From: CAYVOX01 sp964453035
GTDB taxonomy: Bacteria > Chloroflexota > Anaerolineae > Anaerolineales > Anaerolineaceae
DNA: 30,087 bases
Assembly: GCA_964453035.1 (NCBI GenBank)
Contig: CAYVOX010000025.1
Span: 1-30,087 of the forward strand
Direction: 5' to 3'
Both the position numbers and the translations under genes were made by a program. This document shows positions 14,693 to 23,550 of the stretch, piece after piece. Every line of letters starts with the position of its first letter. Within the stretch, counting starts at the first letter, position 1. Below the pieces are notes generated by a model. The model worked only from the letters and a program-made list of their open reading frames with translations, was not told the DNA's origin and ran no database searches.

Positions 14693-15919
14693 ATGGGTTC
14701 TTTTTGGGCTGATCCATACACCTTTGTACTGGTATGGTTAATGGGCGTGCTGCGCGGGTGGGGCGTGCCGGATGACGCCGTTCAACTGGTGTTGTTTATC
14801 CTGGGGGCGGCGGTGCTGGCTGCGCTTTCCTTATTCTGGGTGATTTTCCTCATCTGGGTGGAGCGCAAGATTGGCGGGCGCGTGCAGGACCGGCTCGGTC
14901 CTAACCGGCTTGGCCCCTTTGGCATCATCCAGCCTTTCGCCGACATGCTTAAAATCTTCACCAAGGAATTTATCACCCCTGCGGGCGTGGATAAAATTCC
15001 TTACCAGCTGGCGCCGATCCTGGCGGTGGCGGGCGTGATGATGATCTGGGCGGTGGTGCCGTTCAGCATCAACTGGTTTGGCGCTGATTTGAACGTGGGC
15101 GTGCTTTACCTGGTGGCGGTGGGTGGGCTTTCGGAGATGGGCATCATCCTGGCGGGATGGGGCTCGAACAACAAGTTTTCACTGCTCGGCGCATTCCGCG
15201 CGGTGGCGCAACTGGTTTCTTACGAAGTGCCCATGGTGATTGCTCTGCTGGTGCCGGTGATGCTCTCTGGCTCAATGAAGCTGAATGAAATTGTGCGCGC
15301 GCAGGAGATGTGGTACCTGGTCATTGCGCCCATTCCGGCGCTCATCTTCTTTATTTCATCCATTGCTGAAAACAGCCGGGCGCCGTTTGACCTGCTGGAG
15401 GCTGACTCGGAGCTGGTGGCGGGCTTCAATGTGGAATACTCCGGGCTTAAGTTCGGCTTTTACTTCGTGGGCGACTTTTTGCACGCCTTCACCATCGCGC
15501 TGCTCTTCACCACGCTCTTTTTGGGCGGCTGGCGCGGTCCCGGCGCGGAACAGTATCCCATCCTGGGCTTTGTGTGGTTCTTCCTCAAGACCTGGATCGT
15601 GTATATCCTTAACCTGGTCATTCGCTTCACGCTTCCGCGCTTTAGAATTGACCAGATGATGAATTTGAACTGGAAGCTGCTCACACCGCTCTCACTGGCG
15701 GCTCTGATCATGATCGCTCTGGTGGATAAGGGTACGCAGCAAGGACATTTTGCCATCCGCTGGGCTGCTTTGCTGGTTTCCAATATCCTGGTGTGGCTGG
15801 TGGCATTGCAGATTATGGAATCACGGCGCGGAAAAGTTGAACCGCGCGAGGTGGTGCATTACCCACCGCCCGGTGACGCGGCGGAGGAATCCCCTGCCCA
15901 GTCGGAAGGAGGGGTCTGA
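14693..15919 (+). CDS. nuoH: NADH-quinone oxidoreductase subunit H
   Basis: A 408-residue membrane subunit that joins the quinone-reducing module to the pump modules and lines the quinone channel. It contains VERKIGGRVQDRLGPNRLGPFG (quinone-chamber loop), the acidic loop NSRAPFDLLEADSELVAGFNVEYSG, and about eight membrane helices. The C-terminal tail after the last helix is charged and proline-rich. Its TGA overlaps the ATG of nuoJ by one base. nuoI, the usual next gene, is absent. Confidence 0.96.
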   Translation: MGSFWADPYTFVLVWLMGVLRGWGVPDDAVQLVLFILGAAVLAALSLFWVIFLIWVERKIGGRVQDRLGPNRLGPFGIIQPFADMLKIFTKEFITPAGVDKIPYQLAPILAVAGVMMIWAVVPFSINWFGADLNVGVLYLVAVGGLSEMGIILAGWGSNNKFSLLGAFRAVAQLVSYEVPMVIALLVPVMLSGSMKLNEIVRAQEMWYLVIAPIPALIFFISSIAENSRAPFDLLEADSELVAGFNVEYSGLKFGFYFVGDFLHAFTIALLFTTLFLGGWRGPGAEQYPILGFVWFFLKTWIVYILNLVIRFTLPRFRIDQMMNLNWKLLTPLSLAALIMIALVDKGTQQGHFAIRWAALLVSNILVWLVALQIMESRRGKVEPREVVHYPPPGDAAEESPAQSEGGV

Positions 15920-16428
15920 TGCAGATTTTCTTTATCATTATCGCGGCTGTCACGTTGGGGTCGGCCTTGATGGTGGTCACTGCGCGGCGCATGATGCATG
16001 CCGCCCTGTGGCTTGTCCTCACCCTGTTTGGCGTGGCAGTTATTTTTGCCTCGCTTGAGGCCAGCTTTTTCGCCGTGGTGCAGGTTATTGTGTATATCGG
16101 CGCGATTGCCATTCTTATCATCTTTGCCGTCATGCTCACCCGCCGTGTGATGGCTGATAGCGGCACACAGCTGGTTAAGAACTGGTGGGTGGCTGCGCTG
16201 GCCTGCCTGCTGCTGCTGGGAGGCATGCTCTACCTCTACACCACCTGGTCCGGGTTTTTGTTTGGTCCCGGTTCCAGTCCCAGCCTGGATGTGACCAGGC
16301 AACTGGGCGCCGACCTGGTGGACCCCGAAAAATATGTCATTCCGTTTGAAGTGGCTTCGGTTCTGCTGCTGGCGGCCTTAATTGGGGCAATCTACGTGGC
16401 GGTAGAGCGCAAGGGAGGTAAAGCATGA
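15919..16428 (+). CDS. nuoJ: NADH-quinone oxidoreductase subunit J
   Basis: A 169-residue five-helix membrane subunit. It has the conserved segment with VQVIVYIGAIAILIIFAVML (third helix) and a final helix EVASVLLLAALIGAIYVA. It overlaps nuoH by one base and nuoK by four (ATGA), so the three are tightly coupled. Length is normal. Confidence 0.93.
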   Translation: MQIFFIIIAAVTLGSALMVVTARRMMHAALWLVLTLFGVAVIFASLEASFFAVVQVIVYIGAIAILIIFAVMLTRRVMADSGTQLVKNWWVAALACLLLLGGMLYLYTTWSGFLFGPGSSPSLDVTRQLGADLVDPEKYVIPFEVASVLLLAALIGAIYVAVERKGGKA

Positions 16429-16748
16429 TCCCACTCTACTGGTACCTGGTGGTTTCGACCGGCCTGTTCTGCATTGGTTTGTTCGGCGTGCTGGCCCGTA
16501 AAAATGCGGTTGCCATCCTGATGGGCGTTGAACTGATGCTTAACGCGGTCAACATCAACCTGATTGCCTTCTGGCGCTACTTCTATGCCGCGCCGGAGAT
16601 GGGGGAGCCCACCCGCGGCCTGGCTTTTGTAGCCATCGTCTTTGTGGCAGCCGCAGCTGAAGCAGCGGTTGGCCTGGCGCTCATCATTTCAGCTTACCGG
16701 CGACGCGAAACTGTGGCTGCCGAAGAGCTCAACCTGATGAAAGGCTAA
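16425..16748 (+). CDS. nuoK: NADH-quinone oxidoreductase subunit K
   Basis: A 107-residue three-helix subunit related to MrpC. The two membrane glutamates needed for proton transfer are visible, in ILMGVELMLNAVNINL and in AAAAEAAVGLALI. It starts within the stop of nuoJ (ATGA). nuoL follows 12 bases later. Length is slightly above the usual 100 because of the C-terminal tail. Confidence 0.95.
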   Translation: MIPLYWYLVVSTGLFCIGLFGVLARKNAVAILMGVELMLNAVNINLIAFWRYFYAAPEMGEPTRGLAFVAIVFVAAAAEAAVGLALIISAYRRRETVAAEELNLMKG

Positions 16749-16760
16749 CGGGGAGGATTT

Positions 16761-18932
16761 ATGAATATTGAAACCTTAATCTGGCTGGTGCCCCTGCCGC
16801 CTTTGCTGGCTTTTCTGCTCATCACCATCTTCACCTACCGCAACCGCGCGCTCAGTCACTGGCTGGCGCTGGGCGCGGCGGGACTCTCCTGGCTGGCGGG
16901 CATGATCATCTTCTTCCAGGCGATTGGCGCGCACGACCTGGCCAAAGAGCCTTTCGCCTCAGCTATCGCCTGGCTGCCCACCGGCAAGGGGGCGCTCTCC
17001 ATCGGCGTGCAGATTGACCCGTTGAGCGCGGTGACCCTCTTCTTCGTGGCCTGGACTGTTCTGATGATATTCATCTACTCGGTTGCCTATCACAACTACG
17101 GGCAGCCCAAAGGCGACCACGACCACCCCGGCCTGCCGCCGCACGGCGCAACGGTGACCGATGCGCACGGGCATGCGCACCGCGTGCCCTCGGTTGAGCC
17201 GATGTATGCGCGTTTCTTCGCGATGATTAGCCTGTTCGCGTTTGCCATGTTCACCCTGGTGGTGAGCGACAATCTGCTGACGCTCTACATCGGCTGGGAA
17301 GTGATGGGGCTGTGCTCCTATCTGCTGATTGGCTTCTGGTATGCCAAACCCAGCGCCCGGGATGCGGCGGTGAAAGCTTTCCTCACCACGCGCGTTGGGG
17401 ATGTGTTTATGCTGCTGGGGCTGGCGGCGCTCTATACCCTCACGGGCAGCCTGAATTACAGCGAAATCTTCACCCATGAAGAGATTCTCATGCATGGGTC
17501 TGGGATTCTGGGGATGAGCTGGGCGGGGTTGATCGGCCTGCTGCTCTTCATCGGCACAATTGGTAAAAGCGCGCAGTTCCCGCTGCACGTGTGGTTACCG
17601 GATGCGATGGAAGGCCCAACGCCGGTTTCGGCGATGATCCATGCTGCCACGATGGTCTCGGCGGGTATTTACCTGGGGCTGCGCTTCTTCCCGCTGGCTT
17701 CCATGGGCTGGGTGCCTGGCGAACCCCTGACGGCCACAATGACGGTCATGGCGGTCATTGGAGCTTTCACTGCCATCTTCGCAGCCTCCATTGCGGTGGC
17801 GCAGAACGATATCAAGCGTGTGCTGGCTTATTCCACCATTTCGCAGCTGGGTTACATGGTTGCCGCGCTCGGTATCGGCGCCTACGTGGCGGCAGCCTTC
17901 CACCTGGTGATCCACGCCTTCTTCAAGGCCTTGCTTTTCCTCGGTTCTGGTTCGGTCATCCACGGCATGGAGCACGGCCTGATGCACACCGGCGAGCAGG
18001 TTGACCCGCAGGATATGTTCAACATGGGCGGGCTGCGCAAAAAGATGCCGGTGACTTTCTGGACTTTCCTCATCGGCGGGCTGGCGCTTTCTGGCTTCCC
18101 GGTGGTCACAGCGGGTTTCTGGTCGAAGGATGAGATCCTGGCGGGCGCGTTCAACAACCATCACCTGGTCGTTTTCATCGTGTTGGCGTTCTCAGCATTG
18201 CTGACGGCGTTCTACACCATGCGGCAGATTTCGCTGACCTTCCTGGGGCAGGCGCGCACCAAAGCTGCCGGGCACGCTGCTGAGAATCGCTGGGTGATGA
18301 CTTTGCCGCTGGTGATCCTGGCGGTGTTTGCGGTGGCAGCCGGCTGGGTTGGCATTCCGCACGGCTTCCCGCTGATCGGGGGCATCATTCCCAACTGGTT
18401 CCAGGAGTTTGTGGGTGGGATGCTGGTGGAAGAGCGCGGCGGACCGGAAATTCATTCGATCATCCCTCTGATTACTTCCATTGTGGTTTCTCTCGGCGGC
18501 CTCTATCTGGGCTGGCTGGTTTACGGCAAGGTGAAGGCAGGTGCGCCTGACCCGCTGCAAAAGGTGCTGGGGCCGGTTTACACCTGGATGAAGAACAAGT
18601 ATTACTTTGACGAACTCTACAATCTCATCTTCATCCGGCCGGCGAAGTGGATTTCTGAGGTGATCTCGTATAAGTTGATTGACCGCGCCATCATTGACGG
18701 CATTCTGCACGGAATTGCGAAGATTGCACTGTGGTTGGGCGGCGCGCTGCGCAACTGGTTTGACCTTCCCGTGGTTAACGGCACCGGTGACGCGGTTTCG
18801 GATGGGACGCGCAGCCTGGGCGGGTTAATGCGCGGCATCCAGAGCGGAAGGGTGCAGCAATACATGGTGGCAGCTGTGATCACGGCCATCGTGGTTGGCG
18901 CCATATTCTTGTTTTTCATCTTTCAGGCCTGA
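16761..18932 (+). CDS. nuoL: NADH-quinone oxidoreductase subunit L, extended
   Basis: A 723-residue distal antiporter-like subunit, longer than the roughly 610 residues of E. coli NuoL. Pump residues are present: the glutamate in LYIGWEVMGL, lysine in FIGTIGKSAQFP, histidine in MIHAATMVS and lysine in FWSKDEIL. Two insertions stand out. One is a histidine-rich loop at about residues 111-140 (seven histidines). The other is a longer stretch between the segment FIRP (about 624) and the last membrane helix, about 70 residues against about 36 in E. coli NuoL by eye. That part forms the lateral helix along the membrane arm. It is followed by two nuoM genes. Confidence 0.95.
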   Translation: MNIETLIWLVPLPPLLAFLLITIFTYRNRALSHWLALGAAGLSWLAGMIIFFQAIGAHDLAKEPFASAIAWLPTGKGALSIGVQIDPLSAVTLFFVAWTVLMIFIYSVAYHNYGQPKGDHDHPGLPPHGATVTDAHGHAHRVPSVEPMYARFFAMISLFAFAMFTLVVSDNLLTLYIGWEVMGLCSYLLIGFWYAKPSARDAAVKAFLTTRVGDVFMLLGLAALYTLTGSLNYSEIFTHEEILMHGSGILGMSWAGLIGLLLFIGTIGKSAQFPLHVWLPDAMEGPTPVSAMIHAATMVSAGIYLGLRFFPLASMGWVPGEPLTATMTVMAVIGAFTAIFAASIAVAQNDIKRVLAYSTISQLGYMVAALGIGAYVAAAFHLVIHAFFKALLFLGSGSVIHGMEHGLMHTGEQVDPQDMFNMGGLRKKMPVTFWTFLIGGLALSGFPVVTAGFWSKDEILAGAFNNHHLVVFIVLAFSALLTAFYTMRQISLTFLGQARTKAAGHAAENRWVMTLPLVILAVFAVAAGWVGIPHGFPLIGGIIPNWFQEFVGGMLVEERGGPEIHSIIPLITSIVVSLGGLYLGWLVYGKVKAGAPDPLQKVLGPVYTWMKNKYYFDELYNLIFIRPAKWISEVISYKLIDRAIIDGILHGIAKIALWLGGALRNWFDLPVVNGTGDAVSDGTRSLGGLMRGIQSGRVQQYMVAAVITAIVVGAIFLFFIFQA

Positions 18933-18951
18933 AGGCTGACAGGAGCAGAGC

Positions 18952-20463
18952 ATGGAATTTCTCTCAAATCACCTGCTGTCGCTGATCCTGTTTGCGCCCA
19001 CCGTGGGGGCAGTCATTCTGCTGTTCTTGCCCGCAGGGCGCGTCAAGCTGCTGCGATGGTTTACATTTGGCGCCAGCCTGGTGCCGTTTGCGCTCACCCT
19101 GGTGGTGGCTGCTCAGTTCCAGGCCGGCAAGCCGGGGTATCAGTTTGAAGAACTGGCGCAATGGTACGCGGCCATTCAATCTTCGTATCACCTGGGGATT
19201 GACGGAATCTCTTTTCCGATGGTGCTGCTCACCACGCTGCTCACGCCCCTGGCAGTGCTGGCATCCTTCTCCATAACGGAGCGGGTCAAGCCATACATGA
19301 TTCTCTTCCTGCTGCTGGAAACGGGCATGCTGGGTGTGTTCATGGCGCTGGACCTGATGATTTTCTTCGTCTTCTGGGAAGTGGGGCTGGTGCCGATGTA
19401 CTTCCTGATTGCGCAGTGGGGTTCGGTAAACCGCAATTACGCTTCATTAAAATTTATGTTGTACACCATCGGCGGGTCGCTGGGTATGCTGCTTGCCATC
19501 CAGATGATCGGCGTGACCAGCGGCACGTTTGATATCCCACGGCTGGTGCAGACCTGGCCTACCCTTAAAGCGGACGTTATGTTTGGCATCCCGATTGAGA
19601 CGGTCAAGTCAATCGCTTTCTGGGCGTTTGTGGTGGCGTTTGCCATCAAAGTGCCGGTCTGGCCCTTCCACACCTGGCTGCCGGATGCTCACACCGAGGC
19701 GCCAACCGCCGGTTCGATGATCCTGGCGGGCGTGCTGCTGAAGCTGGGCGCCTACGGTTTTCTGCGCCTGGTGCTGCCTCTCTTCCCCGCCGAAGCGCAG
19801 CAATATGCCGGGTGGCTGGCTGCGCTGGGCACGCTGGCGATCATCTTTGGCGCTCTGAGCGCCTTCGCGCAGACGGACTTCAAGCGCCTGGTGGCTTACT
19901 CCTCCATCAATCACATGGGATTCGTGGTGCTGGGCATCGCTGCCGCTGCCTACATGGGCAAGACGGAAAATGCAATCATCGCAGTCAACGGTGCTGTGCT
20001 GCAAATGTTCAACCATGGCCTCTCAGCGGCGGGGATGTTCTTCCTGGTTGGCGTGATTTACGAGCGCACGCATACCCGCAATTTGAACGAGTACGGTGGT
20101 TTGTGGGCCAAGCTGCCCATTTACGGCACGGTATTGATGTTTACCAGCATGGCATCACTGGGGTTGCCCGGCCTGGGCGGGTTTGTCTCCGAGTTCATGG
20201 TGGTGCGGGGGGTATGGCCTGTGTTCACCCTGGCAACCACCCTTAGCATGATTGGCCTGTTCTTTACCGGGGCATACGTGCTCAAGGCGCTGCTGAAGGT
20301 GCTGCACGGTCCGTTGAATGAGCAGATGGCGGGTCACGTCAGCGAGATTAACCTGCGCGAGCTGGTGGTGATGGCGCCGTTGATGGCCTTGATGCTGGTA
20401 ACGGGAATCTGGCCAGCCTGGCTGCTGGATATGATTAACAAAGCTGTTAGCCTCTTGTTCTAA
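18952..20463 (+). CDS. nuoM: NADH-quinone oxidoreductase subunit M, first copy
   Basis: A 503-residue antiporter-like proton-pumping subunit. The classic residues align position for position with E. coli NuoM: E143 (FWEVGLVP), K233 (AFAIKVPVWPFHTWLPDAH), K264 (LLKLGAYG) and E414 (GLPGLGGFVSEF). SSINHMG is present on the broken helix. It appears fully competent for proton transfer. It lies 19 bases after nuoL and 14 before a second, divergent nuoM. Confidence 0.95.
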   Translation: MEFLSNHLLSLILFAPTVGAVILLFLPAGRVKLLRWFTFGASLVPFALTLVVAAQFQAGKPGYQFEELAQWYAAIQSSYHLGIDGISFPMVLLTTLLTPLAVLASFSITERVKPYMILFLLLETGMLGVFMALDLMIFFVFWEVGLVPMYFLIAQWGSVNRNYASLKFMLYTIGGSLGMLLAIQMIGVTSGTFDIPRLVQTWPTLKADVMFGIPIETVKSIAFWAFVVAFAIKVPVWPFHTWLPDAHTEAPTAGSMILAGVLLKLGAYGFLRLVLPLFPAEAQQYAGWLAALGTLAIIFGALSAFAQTDFKRLVAYSSINHMGFVVLGIAAAAYMGKTENAIIAVNGAVLQMFNHGLSAAGMFFLVGVIYERTHTRNLNEYGGLWAKLPIYGTVLMFTSMASLGLPGLGGFVSEFMVVRGVWPVFTLATTLSMIGLFFTGAYVLKALLKVLHGPLNEQMAGHVSEINLRELVVMAPLMALMLVTGIWPAWLLDMINKAVSLLF

Positions 20464-20477
20464 AGGCGAGGTGAAGG

Positions 20478-21950
20478 ATGCAACTACCCTTGTTGAGCAT
20501 CATCATCTTTATCCCCCTGGCGGCTGGCATTGCCATTCTCTTTCTTCCGGCTGAGCGGAAAGACTTAATCCGCGGCACGGCCCTGGGAGCGGCAATCATT
20601 GACCTGGTGGTATCGGTGGTGGTTTACTTTAGCTATAACGTTGCCCAGGCGGGCTACCAGTTTATTGAGCAAGTTCCCTGGCTGCCAGCTTTAGGCATTT
20701 CATACCATGTGGGCGTGGATGGAATCAGCGCGCCGCTGGTTTTAATGGCCGGCGTGGTGGTATTCTGCGGTGTGATTGTCTCGTGGAAGGTGCCGGAACG
20801 CCAGCGTGAGTTTTTCTCATTCCTCATGTTCCTGGCAGCCAGCGTTTACGGCGTGTTTGCCTCGCTGGACCTGTTTATGCTGTTTTTCTTCTTTGAACTG
20901 GCGGTTTTCCCCAAGTACCTGATGATTGTGATGTGGGGCTACCCCAAGACGCGCGAATACGGTGGGATGAAGCTGACGCTCTACCTCTTCATCGGCTCGG
21001 TGATTGCCCTGGTTGGTGCGCTGGCCATTTACTTTGCGGCGGGTAAGAATAGTTTTGATATGCTCGTGCTTGAAAAGGCGGGCATCGGGCTGGAAGTGCA
21101 GCGCCTGTGGTTCCCCTTCGTCTTTCTCGGGTTTGCTATCCTTGGCGGCATCTTCCCCTTCCACTCCTGGGCGCCGGACGGTCATGTGGCTGCCCCGACC
21201 GCCATCTCCATGCTGCTGGCTGGCGTGGAAATGAAGGTGGGCGCTTTTGCAGCCCTGCGGGTGGGCATCATGCTGCTGCCGGGTGGCGCTGAGTACTGGG
21301 CGCCGTGGATCCTGGTACTGGGCACCATCAACGTGGTTTACGGGGCGTTCATCGCCATGATCCAGACGGATTTCAAGTACGTCATCGGCTTCTCGTCTGT
21401 TTCGCATATGGGGCTGGTGATGATTGGTTTTGCCACGCTCAACAAAGAGGGCTTGCTTGGTGCTGGCATGCAAATGTTCTCGCACGGCGTCATGACGGGT
21501 CTCTTCTTTGCTGTGGTGGGCATGGTTTATGACCGGGCTCACACCCGCGACCTTTCCAAGCTGGGCGGGTTCTTCAAGAAGATGCCCTGGGCGGCGGTGG
21601 GTTTCATCATCGGCGGCCTGGTTTCGATGGGTATGCCGGGCTTCTCAGGATTTGTGGCTGAGTTTCCCATCTTCATGGGGGCGTGGCGAGTACAGCCTGT
21701 GGTGGCGATTGTTGCCGCGCTGGGCATTGTGATTACCGCGGCCTATATTTTGCTGGTTGTGCGGCGCGTGTTCTTCGGACAGATGCCCGCCGAGCTGGCC
21801 GAGCAGGTGACGGACGTCTCCGTGCTGGATAAAGTGGCCATCGGTTTGCTTTCAGTGATTATGGTTGCGCTGGGCTGGTTCCCGTCTTTGATGGTGCCGA
21901 TGGTGCAATCGGGTGTCAATTACATCTTAGCTTTGTTGGGAGGAGCCTGA
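20478..21950 (+). CDS. nuoM: NADH-quinone oxidoreductase subunit M, second divergent copy
   Basis: A 490-residue paralogue of the preceding gene. E140 (FFFFELAVF), K253 (MKVGAF), SSVSHMG and E395 (GMPGFSGFVAEF) are kept. The lysine that sits before PFHxW in the first copy is replaced by leucine (L222, in FAILGGIFPFHSW). Two other charges appear instead: K146 directly after the proline of FPKY, and E251 two residues before K253. The protein is therefore likely a pump unit with altered wiring, or a partly structural spacer. Normal length and reading frame argue against decay. Confidence 0.93.
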   Translation: MQLPLLSIIIFIPLAAGIAILFLPAERKDLIRGTALGAAIIDLVVSVVVYFSYNVAQAGYQFIEQVPWLPALGISYHVGVDGISAPLVLMAGVVVFCGVIVSWKVPERQREFFSFLMFLAASVYGVFASLDLFMLFFFFELAVFPKYLMIVMWGYPKTREYGGMKLTLYLFIGSVIALVGALAIYFAAGKNSFDMLVLEKAGIGLEVQRLWFPFVFLGFAILGGIFPFHSWAPDGHVAAPTAISMLLAGVEMKVGAFAALRVGIMLLPGGAEYWAPWILVLGTINVVYGAFIAMIQTDFKYVIGFSSVSHMGLVMIGFATLNKEGLLGAGMQMFSHGVMTGLFFAVVGMVYDRAHTRDLSKLGGFFKKMPWAAVGFIIGGLVSMGMPGFSGFVAEFPIFMGAWRVQPVVAIVAALGIVITAAYILLVVRRVFFGQMPAELAEQVTDVSVLDKVAIGLLSVIMVALGWFPSLMVPMVQSGVNYILALLGGA

Positions 21951-21953
21951 GCC

Positions 21954-23411
21954 ATGACCGGGGATATTGGAAGTATGTTGTTACCGATCCTGCCCGAAAT
22001 TGGCCTGCTGGTGCTGGCCGGGCTGATCCTTGTGCTGGACGCCATCCTGCGCGACCGGCCCAATCGTTATGTTCTGGGTTGGGTGACCTCGGCGGGGTTG
22101 ATGGTGATTGCCGCTGCCAGCCTGCTGGTGATGCCAACTGTCGAGGATACGCAAAGCATCTGGGGCGGCATGCTGCGCGTGGACCAGGCCTCCTTTGTCT
22201 TTCGCCTGGTATTCCTGGTGGGTGCCAGTCTGACGGCGTTGTTCGCCATGGAAGGCAAGAACACTGGCGAGCGCGGCGAGTTTTACCTGCTGATGGTGGT
22301 GAGCACGCTGGGCATGAGCCTGATGGCGGCTTCCGCCGACCTGATTATGCTCTACCTGGCCATCGAAACCACCTCGATCCCACTGTATGTGCTGGCGGGT
22401 TTCAAAACGCGTGACCAGAAATCAGTTGAATCGGGCATCAAGTATTTACTGTTCGGCGCCATGACCTCTGCCGTAATGCTGTTTGGCTTCAGCTTTCTCT
22501 TCGGCTTCAGCGGCACAACTGACCTCTATACCATCGTTCAGTTCATCTCAAGTGGCGAGCTTTCTCCGCTGCTGGTTGCGGTGGTGATGATGCTGGTGCT
22601 GGTTGGGGTCTCGTTTAAAATTTCGGCGGTGCCTTTCCACTTCTGGGCGCCGGATGTGTACGAAGGTTCGCCCACGCCGGTTGCCGGCTTCCTTTCCACG
22701 GCTTCCAAGGCGGCGGGCTTTGCGGTGCTGTTGCGCCTGCTGCTGGTGGCTTTCCCGGCTTATGAGCCCATCTGGGGTCCGCTGCTGGCCATCCTGGCGA
22801 CTGCGAGCATGTTCCTGGGCAACCTGCTGGCGCTGGCGCAGAAGAATATCAAGCGCCTGCTGGCGTATTCCTCGATTGCCCAGGCCGGGTATATCCTGAT
22901 TGGCGTGGTCACAGGTGCTCAGCTGGGCATCACCGGCTCGGTGTATTACCTGATGTCTTATCTGCTCACCAACCTGGCCGCCTTCGGCGTGGTGACGATT
23001 GCCAGCCGCGCTTTGGGTTCAGATGAAATCTCGGCTTATGCGGGTTTGAGCCGCCGGTCGCAGGGATTATCGCTGGCTTTGCTCATTTCGCTGCTCTCCC
23101 TGGCGGGGATCCCGCCTTTTGCGGGCTTCATCGGTAAATTGCTGGTGTTTGGCGCAGCCATCCAGCATGGGTGGGTGTGGCTGGCGCTGGTGGGCATTGT
23201 CAACTCGGTGATAGGTCTTTACTACTACCTCACCGTGCTCAAGGTGATGTACCTCTACCGCTCCGAAGATGAGAGTAAGCCACTGCCGGTTACCGCCGGT
23301 TGGAAGACCGCGCTGATTGCATGCCTGGTCGGCGTCATTGTGCTGGGTGTCATCCTGGCGCCCTGGTATGATATCGCCCAGGCTGCCGCAGTTGGATTTG
23401 TGACGTATTAA
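21954..23411 (+). CDS. nuoN: NADH-quinone oxidoreductase subunit N
   Basis: A 485-residue antiporter-like subunit nearest the quinone module. Visible motifs are YLAIETTSIPLYVLAGF, VSFKISAVPFHFWAPDVYEGSP (with the TM7 lysine), STASKAAGFAVLLR (TM8 lysine), IKRLLAYSSIAQAGY and AGIPPFAGFIGK. All expected pump residues are present. It begins 3 bases after the second nuoM and ends the operon before a strong terminator. Confidence 0.95.
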   Translation: MTGDIGSMLLPILPEIGLLVLAGLILVLDAILRDRPNRYVLGWVTSAGLMVIAAASLLVMPTVEDTQSIWGGMLRVDQASFVFRLVFLVGASLTALFAMEGKNTGERGEFYLLMVVSTLGMSLMAASADLIMLYLAIETTSIPLYVLAGFKTRDQKSVESGIKYLLFGAMTSAVMLFGFSFLFGFSGTTDLYTIVQFISSGELSPLLVAVVMMLVLVGVSFKISAVPFHFWAPDVYEGSPTPVAGFLSTASKAAGFAVLLRLLLVAFPAYEPIWGPLLAILATASMFLGNLLALAQKNIKRLLAYSSIAQAGYILIGVVTGAQLGITGSVYYLMSYLLTNLAAFGVVTIASRALGSDEISAYAGLSRRSQGLSLALLISLLSLAGIPPFAGFIGKLLVFGAAIQHGWVWLALVGIVNSVIGLYYYLTVLKVMYLYRSEDESKPLPVTAGWKTALIACLVGVIVLGVILAPWYDIAQAAAVGFVTY

Positions 23412-23432
23412 GAGGTTGACATTGATTGTGCC

Positions 23433-23470
23433 AGACCTGTTGAGTTCTGTGAGCTCAACAGGTCTTTTTA
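23433..23470 (+). terminator. Intrinsic terminator of the nuo operon
   Basis: A 12-bp perfect stem, AGACCTGTTGAG (23433-23444) / CTCAACAGGTCT (23454-23465), has a 9-base loop and runs into CTTTTTA. It lies about 20 bases after the nuoN stop codon. Confidence 0.9.
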
Positions 23471-23512
23471 ATGCGAATAGTTGGCTAATTTGGGCTTAAC
23501 CAGTCGAAATAA

Positions 23513-23541
23513 TTGACACGATTCCCCCCTTTTGATAGAAT
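23513..23541 (+). promoter_or_regulatory. Strong sigma70-type promoter of the ATP synthase operon
   Basis: A perfect TTGACA (23513-23518), a 17-base spacer, then TAGAAT (23536-23541). The start would fall at about 23548-23551, at or within three bases of the ATG of the first gene. No ribosome binding site is present, so the mRNA may be leaderless. Confidence 0.8.
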
Positions 23542-23550
23542 CAAGCCAGC

